NCBI GenBank assembly: GCA_051453625.1
Contig: JBOZIK010000001.1
Coordinates: forward strand, 253,300,595 to 253,350,985
Source: Welwitschia mirabilis
Lineage: Eukaryota > Gnetophyta > Gnetopsida > Welwitschiales
Length of the DNA: 50,391 nt
Reading direction: 5' to 3'
Made by a program: the position numbers and the translations under genes. Every line of letters starts with the position of its first letter. The first letter of the stretch is position 1. The notes under the pieces were generated by a model, which ran no database searches, was not told the origin of the DNA, and saw only the letters and a program-made list of their open reading frames with translations. This document shows, in pieces, positions 1-10,370 of the stretch.

Positions 1-579
1 TTTTTTAAATCAATAAGGTACTATGATACATCCCAAAACATTATTCGTTACATGAAGGAATGGAAACCAACACTAATATAGTTGTTATTAAGGTTTTACG
101 TTTCAAATACATAAGTTTTAAAATTTTAATGCCACATAAGAATTCATATGTTAAGCTATATTTTTTAACCAAAAAGAAGACTCTGATTTTAAAGGAAAGT
201 CCCTATGCAGCTAGCTAACCACACTCACTAACCACATTAAAGAGCATCAAAAGCAAATATGGTCCATTGTATTACTACACATTAATCTCATCGTATCTAC
301 ATCCTCGTTTTATTTTTTATTTCTTGATTTCTTTTTCATGCATTAATTTTAGTATGTTTTCTCCTTTCCAAGTGTAGCTTATTCTTTGAAATATTGAAGT
401 TGAATCTTAGGAAATATCCTACTTCTACATAACCTTTTAATCACTCAAAGTGGCAGTTCGATTTTCTATTGGTTACCTAAAATAAAAATAGGTGCTGATT
501 TTGATCCCTTTTTTTCAAGGGGCATAGCCATGCTATAAATAGCTAATTATTGGTTCGTGTAGGTCTCAAACTTTCTGTC

Positions 580-1035
580 ATCTAATTAAGTATACGGTTT
601 AACTTGTGGCTTGTACTCATGTCTTGAAGGCATACTTGGACACATGCTTCAATGTCTTACATACAAGTGATAAGCGAGAACTAGACATTTAGGGGTCAAC
701 CCTTAAGCCAAGAAGGGGCCCCCATCCACTTTCATCTACTCCATCATGCGAGTGAGCACTGTATAATTTTCTATGAATTAACTTTTTTAAGGAAAAAGTA
801 ATCAATCATCTAATTAAGTATACAATTTGGCTTGTGATTCATACTCATGTCTTCAAGGTGCACATGGGCAAAGGCTTCAATGTCTTAGGTATAAATCAAA
901 AGCAAGACCCACACATTTGGAGGGCAATTCTTAAGCTAACAAGAGCCATCCATTCATTTCATCCAGCCAAGCCAACCAGTGACTACTGTATGATTTTCCA
1001 TGAATTAAGTTCTTTAAAGAAAACATAATAGATAC
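580..1035 (+). repeat. Imperfect tandem duplication, unit about 228 bp
   Basis: The segment starting at 580 (atctaattaagtatac) recurs at 808 with the same opening. Both copies then share, in order, a cttgtg/actcatgtctt block, gcttcaatgtctta, a taagc..aag..cccatcca-type block, and (t/g)attttc.atgaatta near the end. Copy 1 spans 580-807 and copy 2 spans 808-1035, directly adjacent. Many substitutions separate them, so the duplication is old. No coding potential is evident beyond a chance 64-codon ORF in copy 2. Confidence 0.75.
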
Positions 1036-2973
1036 ACATAGATGTAGGAGGTGAAAGTGTCGATATCAAAATTAGCACATGCAAATGTGAAAAATCTACC
1101 AAAAGAAACTTGATTAGAAAGTTGAGCTCTCAAGGGGAAGAGTTAACTTTGTAATAGTAGTTGTGATAGAGACCGTCCTTGCAATAGTTCCAAAATCGTT
1201 ATGGGTGCCACTATGAATTGTGTAATCATATCTTACGTTTCTCTTTTTTTCCTAATTCTTTTTCACAACTTGTCATTGCTTAAAATTAAAAATAATGAAA
1301 AAAAGTTTCTATAAACAAGCGTTTGTTTTTAAAAGCTTGATGTTTTTTTTGAGGTTGGGGCCGTTTAGCTTCGGCATAGAGTTTTTTCTACTTTTTCTTC
1401 TTGTTATAACAAAATAAAGTAATGGTTACAAAGTTTTCTTTTTTTTTTTCTAACATAAAGAATTTTATGTTATTAAATTGCTTATAGTTATTTTATTTTA
1501 TTTTAAATTTTTATCTTGATTCATTAGTTTGATAATTTTTTACTTGCATTTTTATTTGAGTAATAAAGTAATCAACATACATAGTGACTAGACTAGATGA
1601 AGTAAAAGTGGATTGGAATCAAATCTTTAAAATTTCGAAAACTCCATATAAAGTTACAGTTATGTTTGTGACTTTCTAGGTTATCTTTTTTCTTTTTTTT
1701 TTGGAAAATAAAAACTTGATATCCATATCATTATATAATGTTGTTTTTCCCCCTTTTAATAAAGTTTTGGGTCTAACATCCCCCATTATATGATGATTGT
1801 TTGACTTTAATCTGGAGCTTTTTTTTTGAAGCCTTATAAACTATATGCCTTAATTTTCTTTAAAAATACAATACACACATTTACAAGTTATCATTTTGAC
1901 AAATGACATTAATTCCCTATTCAAGCTTTATGGGCCTTATTGGATTGACAATTTGATAAACAATTTAAGACATAATATTTAGTTAATAAGGTACAAAGGG
2001 TGCATTTACACATTAAATTATTTTATTTTGGTTCCACCATCAGTATCTTAAATATTAATTCACATTTAAGCTCTTTTTATGAAAATAACTTAAAATTTTT
2101 TATAATTTATTTTATGAAAATAGTTTCAAGCATTTTCAGTTACATAATAAAATAATGTAAAAAAAATACTAATAGCTTATTAAATACTTTGATATTAAAG
2201 CATTGAAAGGAAATATTAAAATTTAAACATCATATAAAGGATAAGGAAGAAAATAAAATACTAAGGACACAAGAAAGAGAAAATCCTTTTGAAGAGCATA
2301 ATGGATGTCAAATTCCAAATCTATTTAATAGATAAATATGAAAGTTTCATTCAAACAATAATGTTAGAAGATACAAGTATCACAATTGCATTTTCATTTT
2401 TATAGGTTACCATAAAATTTGTGGAAGTTAGCTAGAAACTCTGAAGCATGCATCTGGTACATGATAAGATTTACTTGTAAGTCTAGAAGCTTTTCATTTG
2501 AAATATTACAAGTCTTTCTTCTTATAGTTAATGCATTTTGGTAATTTGGTTATGTTATTATATAAGGTGTACCAAAATGTCATCCAAAAAATACATGTCG
2601 ACAAGAATTCCACTATTTTGTATCTAAAACTTTATTTTGAAATGATTTATCTTTATTGACAAGGATAAAAAGGTTTCATCATAAGCAAAGACAAAGAAAG
2701 ATACTCTTTCATTAGAAAAGGCTAAACATAAACTTAGGTTTTACATATCCTAAAGGAATTTTAACTTTTATCACCTTTATTTTTCTATTTTTGAATTCCA
2801 ACTTGTTTTTATGATGTTTATTTTTGTTATTTCTATTTTTATAGAAAAGGGTATAATGTTAAATAAGATGTGTAAATGTTATGACAATAATTAGATGCTA
2901 TAAAGGATAGTGAATTTATCTAAGCTAGATCCAAAGGACATTATAAAGTCGACAATTGAACTGCAAATAATCA

Positions 2974-3040
2974 AGTGCTAGTCTAGGTTGAAGGACACTC
3001 ATCTTTCATTTGGGAGGTCATACATTTCATCCTTTGGGTG
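2974..3040 (+). mobile_element. Possible tRNA-derived SINE head
   Basis: A box A-like stretch (tgctagtctaggttg, about 2978-2992) is followed about 25-30 bases later by a box B-like stretch (ggtcatacatttcatcc, about 3017-3033). This is the spacing expected of a tRNA-derived RNA polymerase III promoter, as in plant SINEs. The box B core is poor compared with GGTTCGANTCC, and neither a 3' tail nor target-site duplications could be seen. This is a weak call. Confidence 0.25.
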
Positions 3041-4879
3041 CTCTACTTGGTACACTACAAAGCTTTGTGCGGACTTAAAATTATTAATTCCAACAATCGT
3101 AACCATCATATTGTTAGTAGAAGGAATAATAAAAGTTTAAGTTTAACATCCCCCAAATAATTTAACTCCATGAAAAGGAGAATGCTGATAACTATAAGAT
3201 AATAATATTTTTCTTATATTTCCTATGAATTTGACTGCATGAATTATCTTAAGCTTAGTTAATGTTAACTTGTACAAGGAATTTTTCACATAAAGTGAGA
3301 AAAAGCTAAAATGAAGAGAAAAATAAAAATAGAATACAAAATCTTGGCAACATAGAGGTTCAATGGAACAATAGGAGCTAGAAGAACTCTAGTGGATTCA
3401 CAAGGGATTCAAAATAAAAGAAGCTTTGTAAGAAGCCATGAATTTTTAAAGCCTCTAGAACTTAGTAAAGATGGATGTTATAAACTAGCTAATTCAATCA
3501 GTTGCAAATATATTGTTGAGTTCATAAGTAGTTGATGAAAATATAATGTTGGAGTCCTTAATTCATAGTCTTTCTCAGGAAAATAATAAATTAATTAAGT
3601 AACCTACGACATAACTCTCTTACGTTCACAAGGAATAAGAAAAATCCAAGTTGATGTTTGAAAGTTAAACACAAAGTTGTATATAAAGAAGATTAGAGAT
3701 GGAATATAAAGAGAATTACAAACACTAAAGAACCAACTATGAGAGACAAAATTGGCCTCTTTCTACAAATTTTGTGTCAACGTTTTAGAATCAATTACCA
3801 TAGCTAATATGATACCTACTCAAAAACTTGTTATGGAGGAAATAAAGATTACAAAGAAATGATTCAAAACATTAAAAACACTCTATTTGAAATTATAGAT
3901 GAGCTTGTAAAAGAGTGTGATGGATTAAAGAAAAAAAAATGTAATGGTGTAATAATGTGTGTATTGTAGTATGCTTTTAGAAATGAAACTCTTTGATATC
4001 CTAATTCAAGCTATGCTAAGAGCAAGATTAATACAATGTTGAGAATAAAACATGTAAAGTTTCTAGGTAGTTCCCTTATATTTCAAAAAAGTGGAAATCA
4101 AGATAGAATGTCAAGATCTAGCATACTTGTTCAAATAAAATTGCCCAACCAACTTCGAAAATGAAATGAAATGATTCATCCAAATTGCCATTCATGGTCT
4201 TACACATAATCTTTTTGATTTTCTTGTTTATGTTAACAGTTTGACAACTCATTTTTGAACACTAAGACTTTTGAGAGGTTCAGTTATCATTTCAAGCCTC
4301 TTTTCATTAGTGATATAGCTGGAAATTCACTCAAACATATGGAGTACCAAATTTCTTAAGTGCATACATAACTTATGTTGTTTAATTTTGCTATGTTTAA
4401 TGCTGACATAATGTTTATTTTTTAAAAGCGCAAACGTGCTTTCTTTAGAGTGCTCAAGACATTTAGACAAGGGCGGTCTCGCATCTTTGATTGAGGAGAA
4501 TTGGTTAAGCGTTAAACTTGGGCCCATGCAAATTTCATAGTCGATGGGCCAATTTGAGGTTACTCAAGTTACAGTTTATACCACATTACTTCTTGTTCAC
4601 GCATTGAAAGGGATATCAGTCATGCTTCTCACAACTACAAATACCTATTTTCATATTTATGGGAGTTGGAGTGTATAAGGAGAATAAGTTTCCAAAAGTT
4701 GAATTTGTTTGGAATTGTACAAAGCCTAATAATTCTTTGATGAAGACCCTTGACATGGCTCTTAAAAATGTCACTAAGAAAAGGAGACGACACCCACTTA
4801 GTGTGGAACAATTTGCCTCCATTTCCATCACCAATTCAACCCCACAACCCCTTCAATGAATTCATATCATATTAACTCG

Positions 4880-5846
4880 TCTGACGCGAAGGTCGACAGA
4901 TAATATTTGGCTTAAAAAATGCCGGTGGAAGGCTTTGATAGGAAACAAATATCCCCTTATCCTTTCCAAACCGCCTTTAACTTCCACACCACATTTGACG
5001 GCTTCCGCACCGCCGCTGATTTTTAAATCGGCCGCCGGCTTAAAAATGAAGTGGGACCCACCTCAAAAGCAACCCAAAAGTCAAAGAGCGAAGGTTCGAC
5101 ACGTAAGCAGGACTGAGACCGTGCACACGTTTTTGCCGTTCTTCCTCGCACCTTCGTTCACTTGAAAAGCCTTTTTTAAAAAAAGAAAATAGTTCACGTG
5201 AAATATTATTTGGCACTTCTCTGCATGCTTCTTTCGTTGATTTTGAAAAGAGATTAACATTTAACACGTAATATTAAAATACTAAAACGCGCTGCCTTGC
5301 GTCTTGCTTGACTTGATGAGACGCGCATTTGACCAGCACACGCTGTGACCGAGAAGCCATACCCGTCAATTCCAAGGAAAGTCCCCTCGGACATATGGCG
5401 CAGCAGCGTTCGCTAGGCTCGCGCACCGATGTTGCTGTTCGTTCCCGTTAAACGCGCGGGTGCGCCCCTCGGTTGTGAAGCGCGTGTCGCTGGCGTGAGG
5501 ACGGACGACCAGAGCGAAAGTACTTGATATAAGCTTAGACAATAAATGGCGGGCAAATGCAATACCACTCGAACACGCTCACGCCAACTCTGATGTCACC
5601 GACTCTGGTTGCGCGTCACTTGCGTGGCGTGGCCTACCATCGATTTTCCGATATTCAATATTCATCATATTCATTCAATCAATCCAATCGCACTCTCCGC
5701 CTAATCGCCTCCGTCGTTTCGTTGCTGCACCGACCAGCATCAGCATTTGCATTTAATAGCAACCCACTTCCCATTCTCCCCGCGCTCCCTATCCCCTTCC
5801 TTCATAATCCGCTTCGCTTTAACATTGTTCATCGTTTCGCGTTGCC
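4880..5846 (+). promoter_or_regulatory. GC/CpG-rich upstream region and 5' UTR of the GA2-oxidase gene
   Basis: GC and CpG content rise sharply at about 4880 and stay high through the gene, in contrast to the AT-rich surroundings. Visible motifs are a palindromic G-box CACGTG at 5195-5200, further ACGT cores near 5101, 5127 and 5266, and a GCCGCC motif near 5031. A TATA-like gatataag lies at 5526-5533, about 310 bases before the start codon. Roles for these motifs are inferred from known plant bZIP/bHLH and ERF binding sites. The transcription start is not determined; the ATG-proximal 250-300 bases are probably 5' UTR. Confidence 0.45.
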
Positions 5847-6325
5847 ATGGCGGTGGTGCTCAACGTTTCCGACCTTCCCCGTCCGCGACAACGCCCGTTC
5901 GGCGAAGACGGAGGAATGGTCGAGCGTGAGAAGAGTGAAAAGGTCGGCGGGGAAGAGGAGAACAATTGGAATGCAAATGGAAATGTGATTCCGGTAGTGG
6001 ACTTGCAGGGGGAAAAGGAGGAGACAAAGAGAGCACTGCTGCAAGCATGCGAGGAGATAGGCGTGTTCAAGGTGGTGAAGCACGGAGTGCCAGCAAGAGT
6101 TGTGCAGGAAATGGCAGCGGAGGCGCGGAGACTATTCGATTTGCCTCTTTCTTTAAAGCAGCTCGCGGGCCCCACCGATCCCTTCGGGTACGGCAACCGC
6201 TACATCGGCCCCAACGGCGACGTGGGTTGGATCGAGTATCTCCTCTTGCCCTGCAATTTCGGCCTCATTCGCTCGCGCCTTCAGTCCATTTTCCTCGACG
6301 ACCGCCTTCGTCACCTCCGCTTCTG
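5847..6325 (+). CDS. GA2-oxidase exon 1
   Basis: Encodes residues 1-159 plus two bases of codon 160. The donor is ttctg|gtgttc, giving a phase 2 junction. An alternative GT two bases downstream (6328) would break the frame with exon 2. The open frame continues into the intron to a stop near 6410, so read-through would give a truncated protein without the iron-binding site. Confidence 0.9.
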
Positions 6326-7183
6326 GTGTTCATTTCTTTCTGCGTGTTTTCTTCTTATGTATTTGAAGTTTTGTTCAGTGGATTTGAATTTGGTTGTGAG
6401 TTGCGTCTAAGACCTTATTCACTGAATGTGGGTTGGTTGGTTTGCAGCCGAGTGATGGAAGAGTACATTGCGGAGACGAGGAAATTGGCGTGCCGGATAC
6501 TGGAGCTGCTCGCGGAGGCTCTGGGACTGCGGAGCGATGCGTTTTCGAAGTTTATCACCAGTGAAGAAAGCGATTCCGCCTTTCGGATGAATCACTACCC
6601 GCCGTGTCCGCACTCCCGGCGAATTATGGGCTTCGGCGAGCACTCCGACCCGCAAATTCTCACCGTCCTGCACTCCAACGACGTGGCGGGTCTACAATTT
6701 CTTACTTCTGACGGTCGTTGGATTACAGTTTCCGCCGACCCAGCTGCCTTTTCTATCAATGTCGGCGACTGTCTCGAGGTAGTACTAAGATTCTGTTTTT
6801 CTCTCTGGTTTTTCGTACGGAATAGACTAGTAGTAGTCCAGTAAGTAGAAAACAGTAACTGACAGTGACCGTGGGTAATGGGAACGCAGGTGCTGAGCAA
6901 CGGGCGGTTGAAGAGCGTGTGGCACAGAGTCGTGGCAAACGGCACGCGGTCGCGGTACTCGATGATGTTCTTCAGTGCCCCCGCACTTGACGCGGTTATC
7001 GAAGCGCCTTCGGAGATGCTGGGCGACGGCGAAGAGCATGCAAATGATGAGAATGAACGAGGGATGTTGTACAGAAGTTTTTCCTGGAGAGACTATAAAC
7101 AGGCGGTCTATCGCATGAAGCTGGGGCAGCGCCCGCGCGTCCTCGACACCTTTCGTAAGATTTCTTGTTCTTCTTCCTGTTGA
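5847..7183 (+). CDS. Gibberellin 2-beta-dioxygenase (C19-GA2-oxidase), complete, three exons
   Basis: The predicted enzyme 2-beta-hydroxylates bioactive C19 gibberellins and their precursors, inactivating the hormone; it is a soluble 2-oxoglutarate/Fe(II) dioxygenase. Exons 5847-6325, 6448-6778 and 6890-7183 join in phase through GT-AG introns of 122 and 111 bp to give 367 residues, normal for the family. A DIOX_N-type domain spans about residues 46-150 and includes FGYGNRYIGPNGDVGWIEYL, a strong GA2ox signature. The catalytic domain has GFGEHSDPQI with iron ligands H225 and D227, KSVWHRV with H282, and the 2-oxoglutarate-binding R292-x-S294. GEHSDPQI is typical of the C19-active group rather than the C20-active group. 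The start is the first ATG in frame and opens with MAVVL, like known family members. Oddities are an acidic, probably disordered stretch (about residues 19-46) and a Ser/Cys-rich end. No frameshift or missing key residue is seen. Which class of C19-GA2ox it is cannot be told. Confidence 0.93.
6448..6778 (+). CDS. GA2-oxidase exon 2
   Basis: The acceptor ggtttgcag|ccgagtg restores the frame as ...F-C-R-V-M-E-E-Y-I, matching the F(R/C)xxxxEY region of the family. The exon encodes residues 160-270, including NHYPPCP and the GFGEHSD iron-ligand motif, and ends INVGDCLE|gtagta in phase 0. That is the conserved intron position just before V(L/M)(S/T)NGR in GA2-oxidases. Confidence 0.9.
6890..7183 (+). 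CDS. GA2-oxidase exon 3
   Basis: The acceptor aacgcag|gtgctg is followed by VLSNGRLKSVWHRV (third iron ligand H282) and RYSMMFF (R292, S294). The exon encodes residues 271-367 and ends in TGA at 7181-7183. The C-terminal part LYRSFSWRDYKQAVY is also typical of the family. Confidence 0.9.
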   Translation: MLSNGRLKSVWHRVVANGTRSRYSMMFFSAPALDAVIEAPSEMLGDGEEHANDENERGMLYRSFSWRDYKQAVYRMKLGQRPRVLDTFRKISCSSSC

Positions 7184-7700
7184 GAGGACGCCGCTCGATT
7201 GTTTCAGTCCTTTGCTTTTGTGATTTCAACCGACACACCGACACGATTCGTTTGCGGAGAGTACGGAGCATGAGTGCCGGACTCAGAGACCCCCGGTGGC
7301 GACGCGAATATCAAGGCTCTACCACGGCTGTCGTTTGTGTCAGCATGATGCAAATGAATGTTTATTTTTGGAAAACAGAATTGAGGTTTCTGGTTGGAAG
7401 CCGGAGGTATTTCTGCACTCTGTCATATTCTCCGTCCCATTAGAAGTCCGTAAAAGTCGTGGCTCAAATGCGAGACAGTTTCGTCAGTGACCGTCGTAAT
7501 TTATGGAATGTTCTAAACTGTATTTGAACGTCGCAGCTTTAGTAGTAGCCTCCCCCGTGTAGCGTCTCCCCTTCCTCGATTCTGCCACTTCTTTCTTTCG
7601 CCATGCACGCAGTCGCGAGTGCCAAGGATGGTTACCTCTGGGGCTATTTTTTAACATAAAAATTTTCAGTTTCATATAAACAGTTATAAATTTCTCAGTT
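7184..7700 (+). other. Probable 3' UTR and 3' flank of the GA2-oxidase gene
   Basis: GC and CpG content stay fairly high to about 7640 and then drop abruptly to AT-rich sequence, so the transcript probably ends in this interval. No clear AATAAA was found before 7700. Small ORFs here have no recognisable product. Confidence 0.4.
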
Positions 7701-7706
7701 CTATTG

Positions 7707-7760
7707 AATTTAAATTTAAATATAAAGTTTTTTAATTTAAATTTAAATATAAAGTTTTTT
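7707..7760 (+). repeat. Perfect 27-bp tandem duplication
   Basis: The 27-base unit at 7707-7733, rich in aatttaaa and ending ataaagtttttt, is repeated exactly at 7734-7760. It lies at the sharp change from GC-rich gene sequence to AT-rich sequence. Identity of the copies implies a recent or slippage-maintained duplication. Confidence 0.9.
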
Positions 7761-7815
7761 AATTGAAGGACTTCTTCAAGAATTCGAGCACATAACCAGA
7801 GTGTTAGGATAGGTT

Positions 7816-8290
7816 ACAAAGACACAAGAGCACTACTTTACTATTAAGATGTCTTTTCAAAGATCAAATATAAAATGTTTCTTAAATTTGGAGAAAGTTA
7901 TTCAAGAGATACGGAAGTACTACAGACGACTATAGAGACTATTGTTAGGATGTCTCTTCAAAGACTAAATATAAACTATTTCAAAATCCACAATTGAAGA
8001 AAGCTACTCTGTTTTATTGCATCCATAAGTTCGGTGAATTCAGGGTGCGGCGTTGTACGGGCGTTGGAGGGACAATACTACTACAAAGACATAAGAACAC
8101 TACTATAATGTTAGGATGTCTCTTTAGAGACTAAATATAAAATAATTCAAAATTACTTTTACCTTTAAAATATCTTTTCAGAATTCAAAATTACTCTTAC
8201 CTTTAAAATGTCTCTTTAGAGACTAAACATAAAATATTTGAAAATTTACAGTTGGAGAAAGTTACTCAGAAAGTGTAGAAAAATGCAAAA
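7816..8290 (+). repeat. Cluster of degenerate repeats with a hairpin core
   Basis: A core like gatgtctctttagagacta, followed by aatataaa(a)tatttcaaaa, occurs at about 7848-7890, 7948-7985, 8114-8150 and 8208-8243, with a partial copy at about 8164-8190. The block gagaaagttactca follows cores near 7890 and 8255, with gaagaaagctactct near 7996. The block acaaagacacaagagcactact precedes cores at 7816 and, diverged, at 8084. The core GTCTCTTTAGAGAC (8118-8131, 8209-8222) is a 6-bp inverted repeat with a 2-base loop. The order of blocks suggests a scrambled tandem array. No coding sequence is present. Confidence 0.7.
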
Positions 8291-8560
8291 AAATTCTAAA
8301 ATTACTATTTTTTAATAGGACACACTTAACTTCCCCTAATGTCACTATTAAAAAGGTAAGCATCTAAAACTATATCTTTTAATCTTACATAATCCTTGTT
8401 CTGATAGGGATACACGCAATCTTACATGATATGACTAATGCTTCCATATAGCATTAGGATTTCTTTCTTATAAAAGGAACTTATTATCGAATAAATTAAA
8501 TAAAAATTTTATTATTGAAGAAAGTTTTTTTGGTAGTAAATACGTATTATAAAAACTCAT
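8291..8560. other. AT-rich spacer
   Basis: I see no gene, repeat or regulatory site that can be supported here. The sequence is AT-rich and lacks coding potential. Confidence 0.5.
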
Positions 8561-8945
8561 AACATTTAAGTGGTTCCTTTGGTGATGGCAGTGCTGCAGC
8601 ATGTTTTAGTTGCACGTTTGGAAAACATGGTGAGACACTGTTCAATCGTCATTCCTTTGCGTAAAAACTCGTTAAAATATCCAAAGGCGTTGGTCAACAA
8701 TAATTTCGGTTGGACTCGTCAACAATTATTTCGTTGCGCCTCATTTGAGGAACATATCGGAAGTGCGTCCCACATCGTAATCTTCCTTTTTTTTTCCTTT
8801 TTTTTTTTTGTCAATGTTCTCAAATATAAGAAAACCGGAGGTCCAAGGCTTTGCGTATAACGATTCTCTCAGTGTTTCCTTTGAAATGGACACCCATTGA
8901 AGCCGATGAAAGCGAAAACTAGCGCATAAACGCATCGCTAACAAA
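8560..8945. other. Small CpG-retaining island of unknown function
   Basis: This patch keeps CpG dinucleotides and mixed composition while its flanks are AT-rich. It has a nearly repeated element, gtcaacaataatttcggttg (8693-8712) and gtcaacaattatttcgttg (8718-8736). On the minus strand each reads GTTGAC, the core of a WRKY-type W-box. Long T-runs lie at about 8787-8812. Short ORFs (8570-8860 +, 8741-8944 -) have no recognisable product. It could be an unmethylated regulatory segment or part of an unrecognised repeat. Confidence 0.3.
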
Positions 8946-9319
8946 ACTTTGTTTAATTTATTTTATTTGTAATAATTTCTTAAAAAACACGGTTGAGAGA
9001 GATGCTTAGGTTTTGATGTGTTTGAGATCACTCATAAGTTGTGCACCTAAGGGCATTGCCCATTGCCCATTGCTTTCAACATTCTCAAAATTTTATCCTT
9101 CAGTGTCAACAATAAGTAAGCTATAGTTTAATTCTTACAGTTTTGTTTCATTTTTGAATGGAATCTCCTGAGGTATGTCAGACCCCATTCTTTATTGAAA
9201 GAAAAACATTCAACATCATAGGGCATGGAATTTCTTAAGGGTAGGCAGTTATGGGTTTTGATAGCGAACCAAGAAAAAGATAATTATTAATTAGTTTTGA
9301 CTACGTTAATTCAGGAGAA
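8946..9319. other. AT-rich intergenic spacer
   Basis: I see no gene or recognisable element here. A short local duplication, gggcattgcccattgcccattg (around 9052-9072), is the only structure noted. Confidence 0.5.
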
Positions 9320-9585
9320 ACTATCTCATCCTTCGCAAGATTACTGGTTTAGTTGGTGAGATAAAGACCCATAAGTGGTCCTTCCCGATCCAAGAGTTAG
9401 TCAGTAAATGTCTAAATCTAATTTGCTACTTACTAAACATGTTAGACCAACTATATCATCCCTTCGCAAGATTATTGGTTTAGTTGGTTAGATAAAGACC
9501 CATAAGTGATCCTTCACAATCCAAGAGTTAGTCACCAAATGTCTAAATCTAACTTGCTATTCTTACTAAACATGTGAAAGTCCAA
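9320..9585 (+). repeat. 130-bp tandem duplication with tRNA-like character
   Basis: Copy 1 (9320-9449) and copy 2 (9450 to about 9585) share ccttcgcaagattactggtt, gataaagacccataagtg, atccaagagttagtca and aatgtctaaatctaa. Within each copy, tggtttagttggt(g/t)agata resembles a tRNA D-arm/box A, and gacccataagtg.tcctt resembles an anticodon arm. The stretch after it is only weakly like box B. The segment may therefore come from a tRNA or the head of a SINE, duplicated in tandem. No full tRNA cloverleaf can be folded by eye, so it is not called a tRNA gene. Confidence 0.65.
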
Positions 9586-9589
9586 CTAA

Positions 9590-10370
9590 AGCCATGCAAC
9601 TAAGAGCCCAAATGCACACCATATGAATTGAACCTAAGCTTAATCAATCTATACTATGGAAGACACATTTACCAAGGTTGAATTATAAAAAAAGCCACAT
9701 CAAGAGAATTTTAGGTCCTTAACTTACATTAATTCCTCTACTTAGCCATTTTAAAAACTATATCAAAAATGTTTTGCTACCACTAAACCTTTTACATGAT
9801 TAAAATGAAATCCTTATGTCAAAATCCCCAAATTACCACAACAAAACTCTAAATTGCCTTTTATCGAAAGAGCATAGTATTTTACAACTAGACCAAAGGA
9901 TGAAAATTTAAAATTCCATTAAGATAACTCGTAACAATTTGCTCATCACCATTAATCTCCCTAACTTCAACTCCAACCCAACAATGGTTTGCATAATATT
10001 CATTCCAAATTACGAAAAGATTGGCATAGTTAAAGTCACAACAAGATTTGATATAAGAAAAAGGGCATATAACATTTTAGACATTCTATTGTGGTCCCTC
10101 TCAACGGGACACCAACCTCAAAACTTTTTTATGGTCACCGTACCTCTCTCTAAAGGTACAGGCCCACGATTGGCTAAAAGAATGATTTTATAGCCACAAC
10201 CTTATAGTATGCCAAACAAAACATCCAAAAATTGAAGAGTGAAACGATGAAGTATCCCAACCATAAGTTACACTCAACATCCTAGTCAGATGGTCCCTTG
10301 ATAAAGCAATAAGCAACATTTTCAATTCTAAAAATATACGAAAACCACAGGAAATCGCTTGGAGTGGTTG
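9590..10370. other. Intergenic DNA, nothing recognisable
   Basis: An 84-codon ORF at 9939-10193 (+) matches no family I know and lies in low-complexity AT-rich context. No splice-consistent gene model could be built here. Confidence 0.5.

Larger units (their letters stand above)
1..4870. other. AT-rich intergenic DNA without a recognisable gene
   Basis: This stretch is AT-rich and CpG-poor, with frequent stop codons in all six frames and no ORF longer than about 76 codons. I recognise no protein family in it. A tandem duplication (580-1035) and a weak tRNA-like segment (2974-3040) are listed separately. The rest has the texture of old degraded transposon sequence, but no terminal repeats or coding domains are readable. 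A short + strand ORF at 4659-4859 (66 codons) matches nothing I know and is probably chance. Confidence 0.6.

Noticed and set aside
5557-6945. Several other ORFs in and around the GA2-oxidase gene (for example 5557-5988 +, 5819-6196 -, 6419-6673 -)
   Set aside because: They are shadows in other frames of a GC-rich gene, or 5' UTR, and have no recognisable domain.
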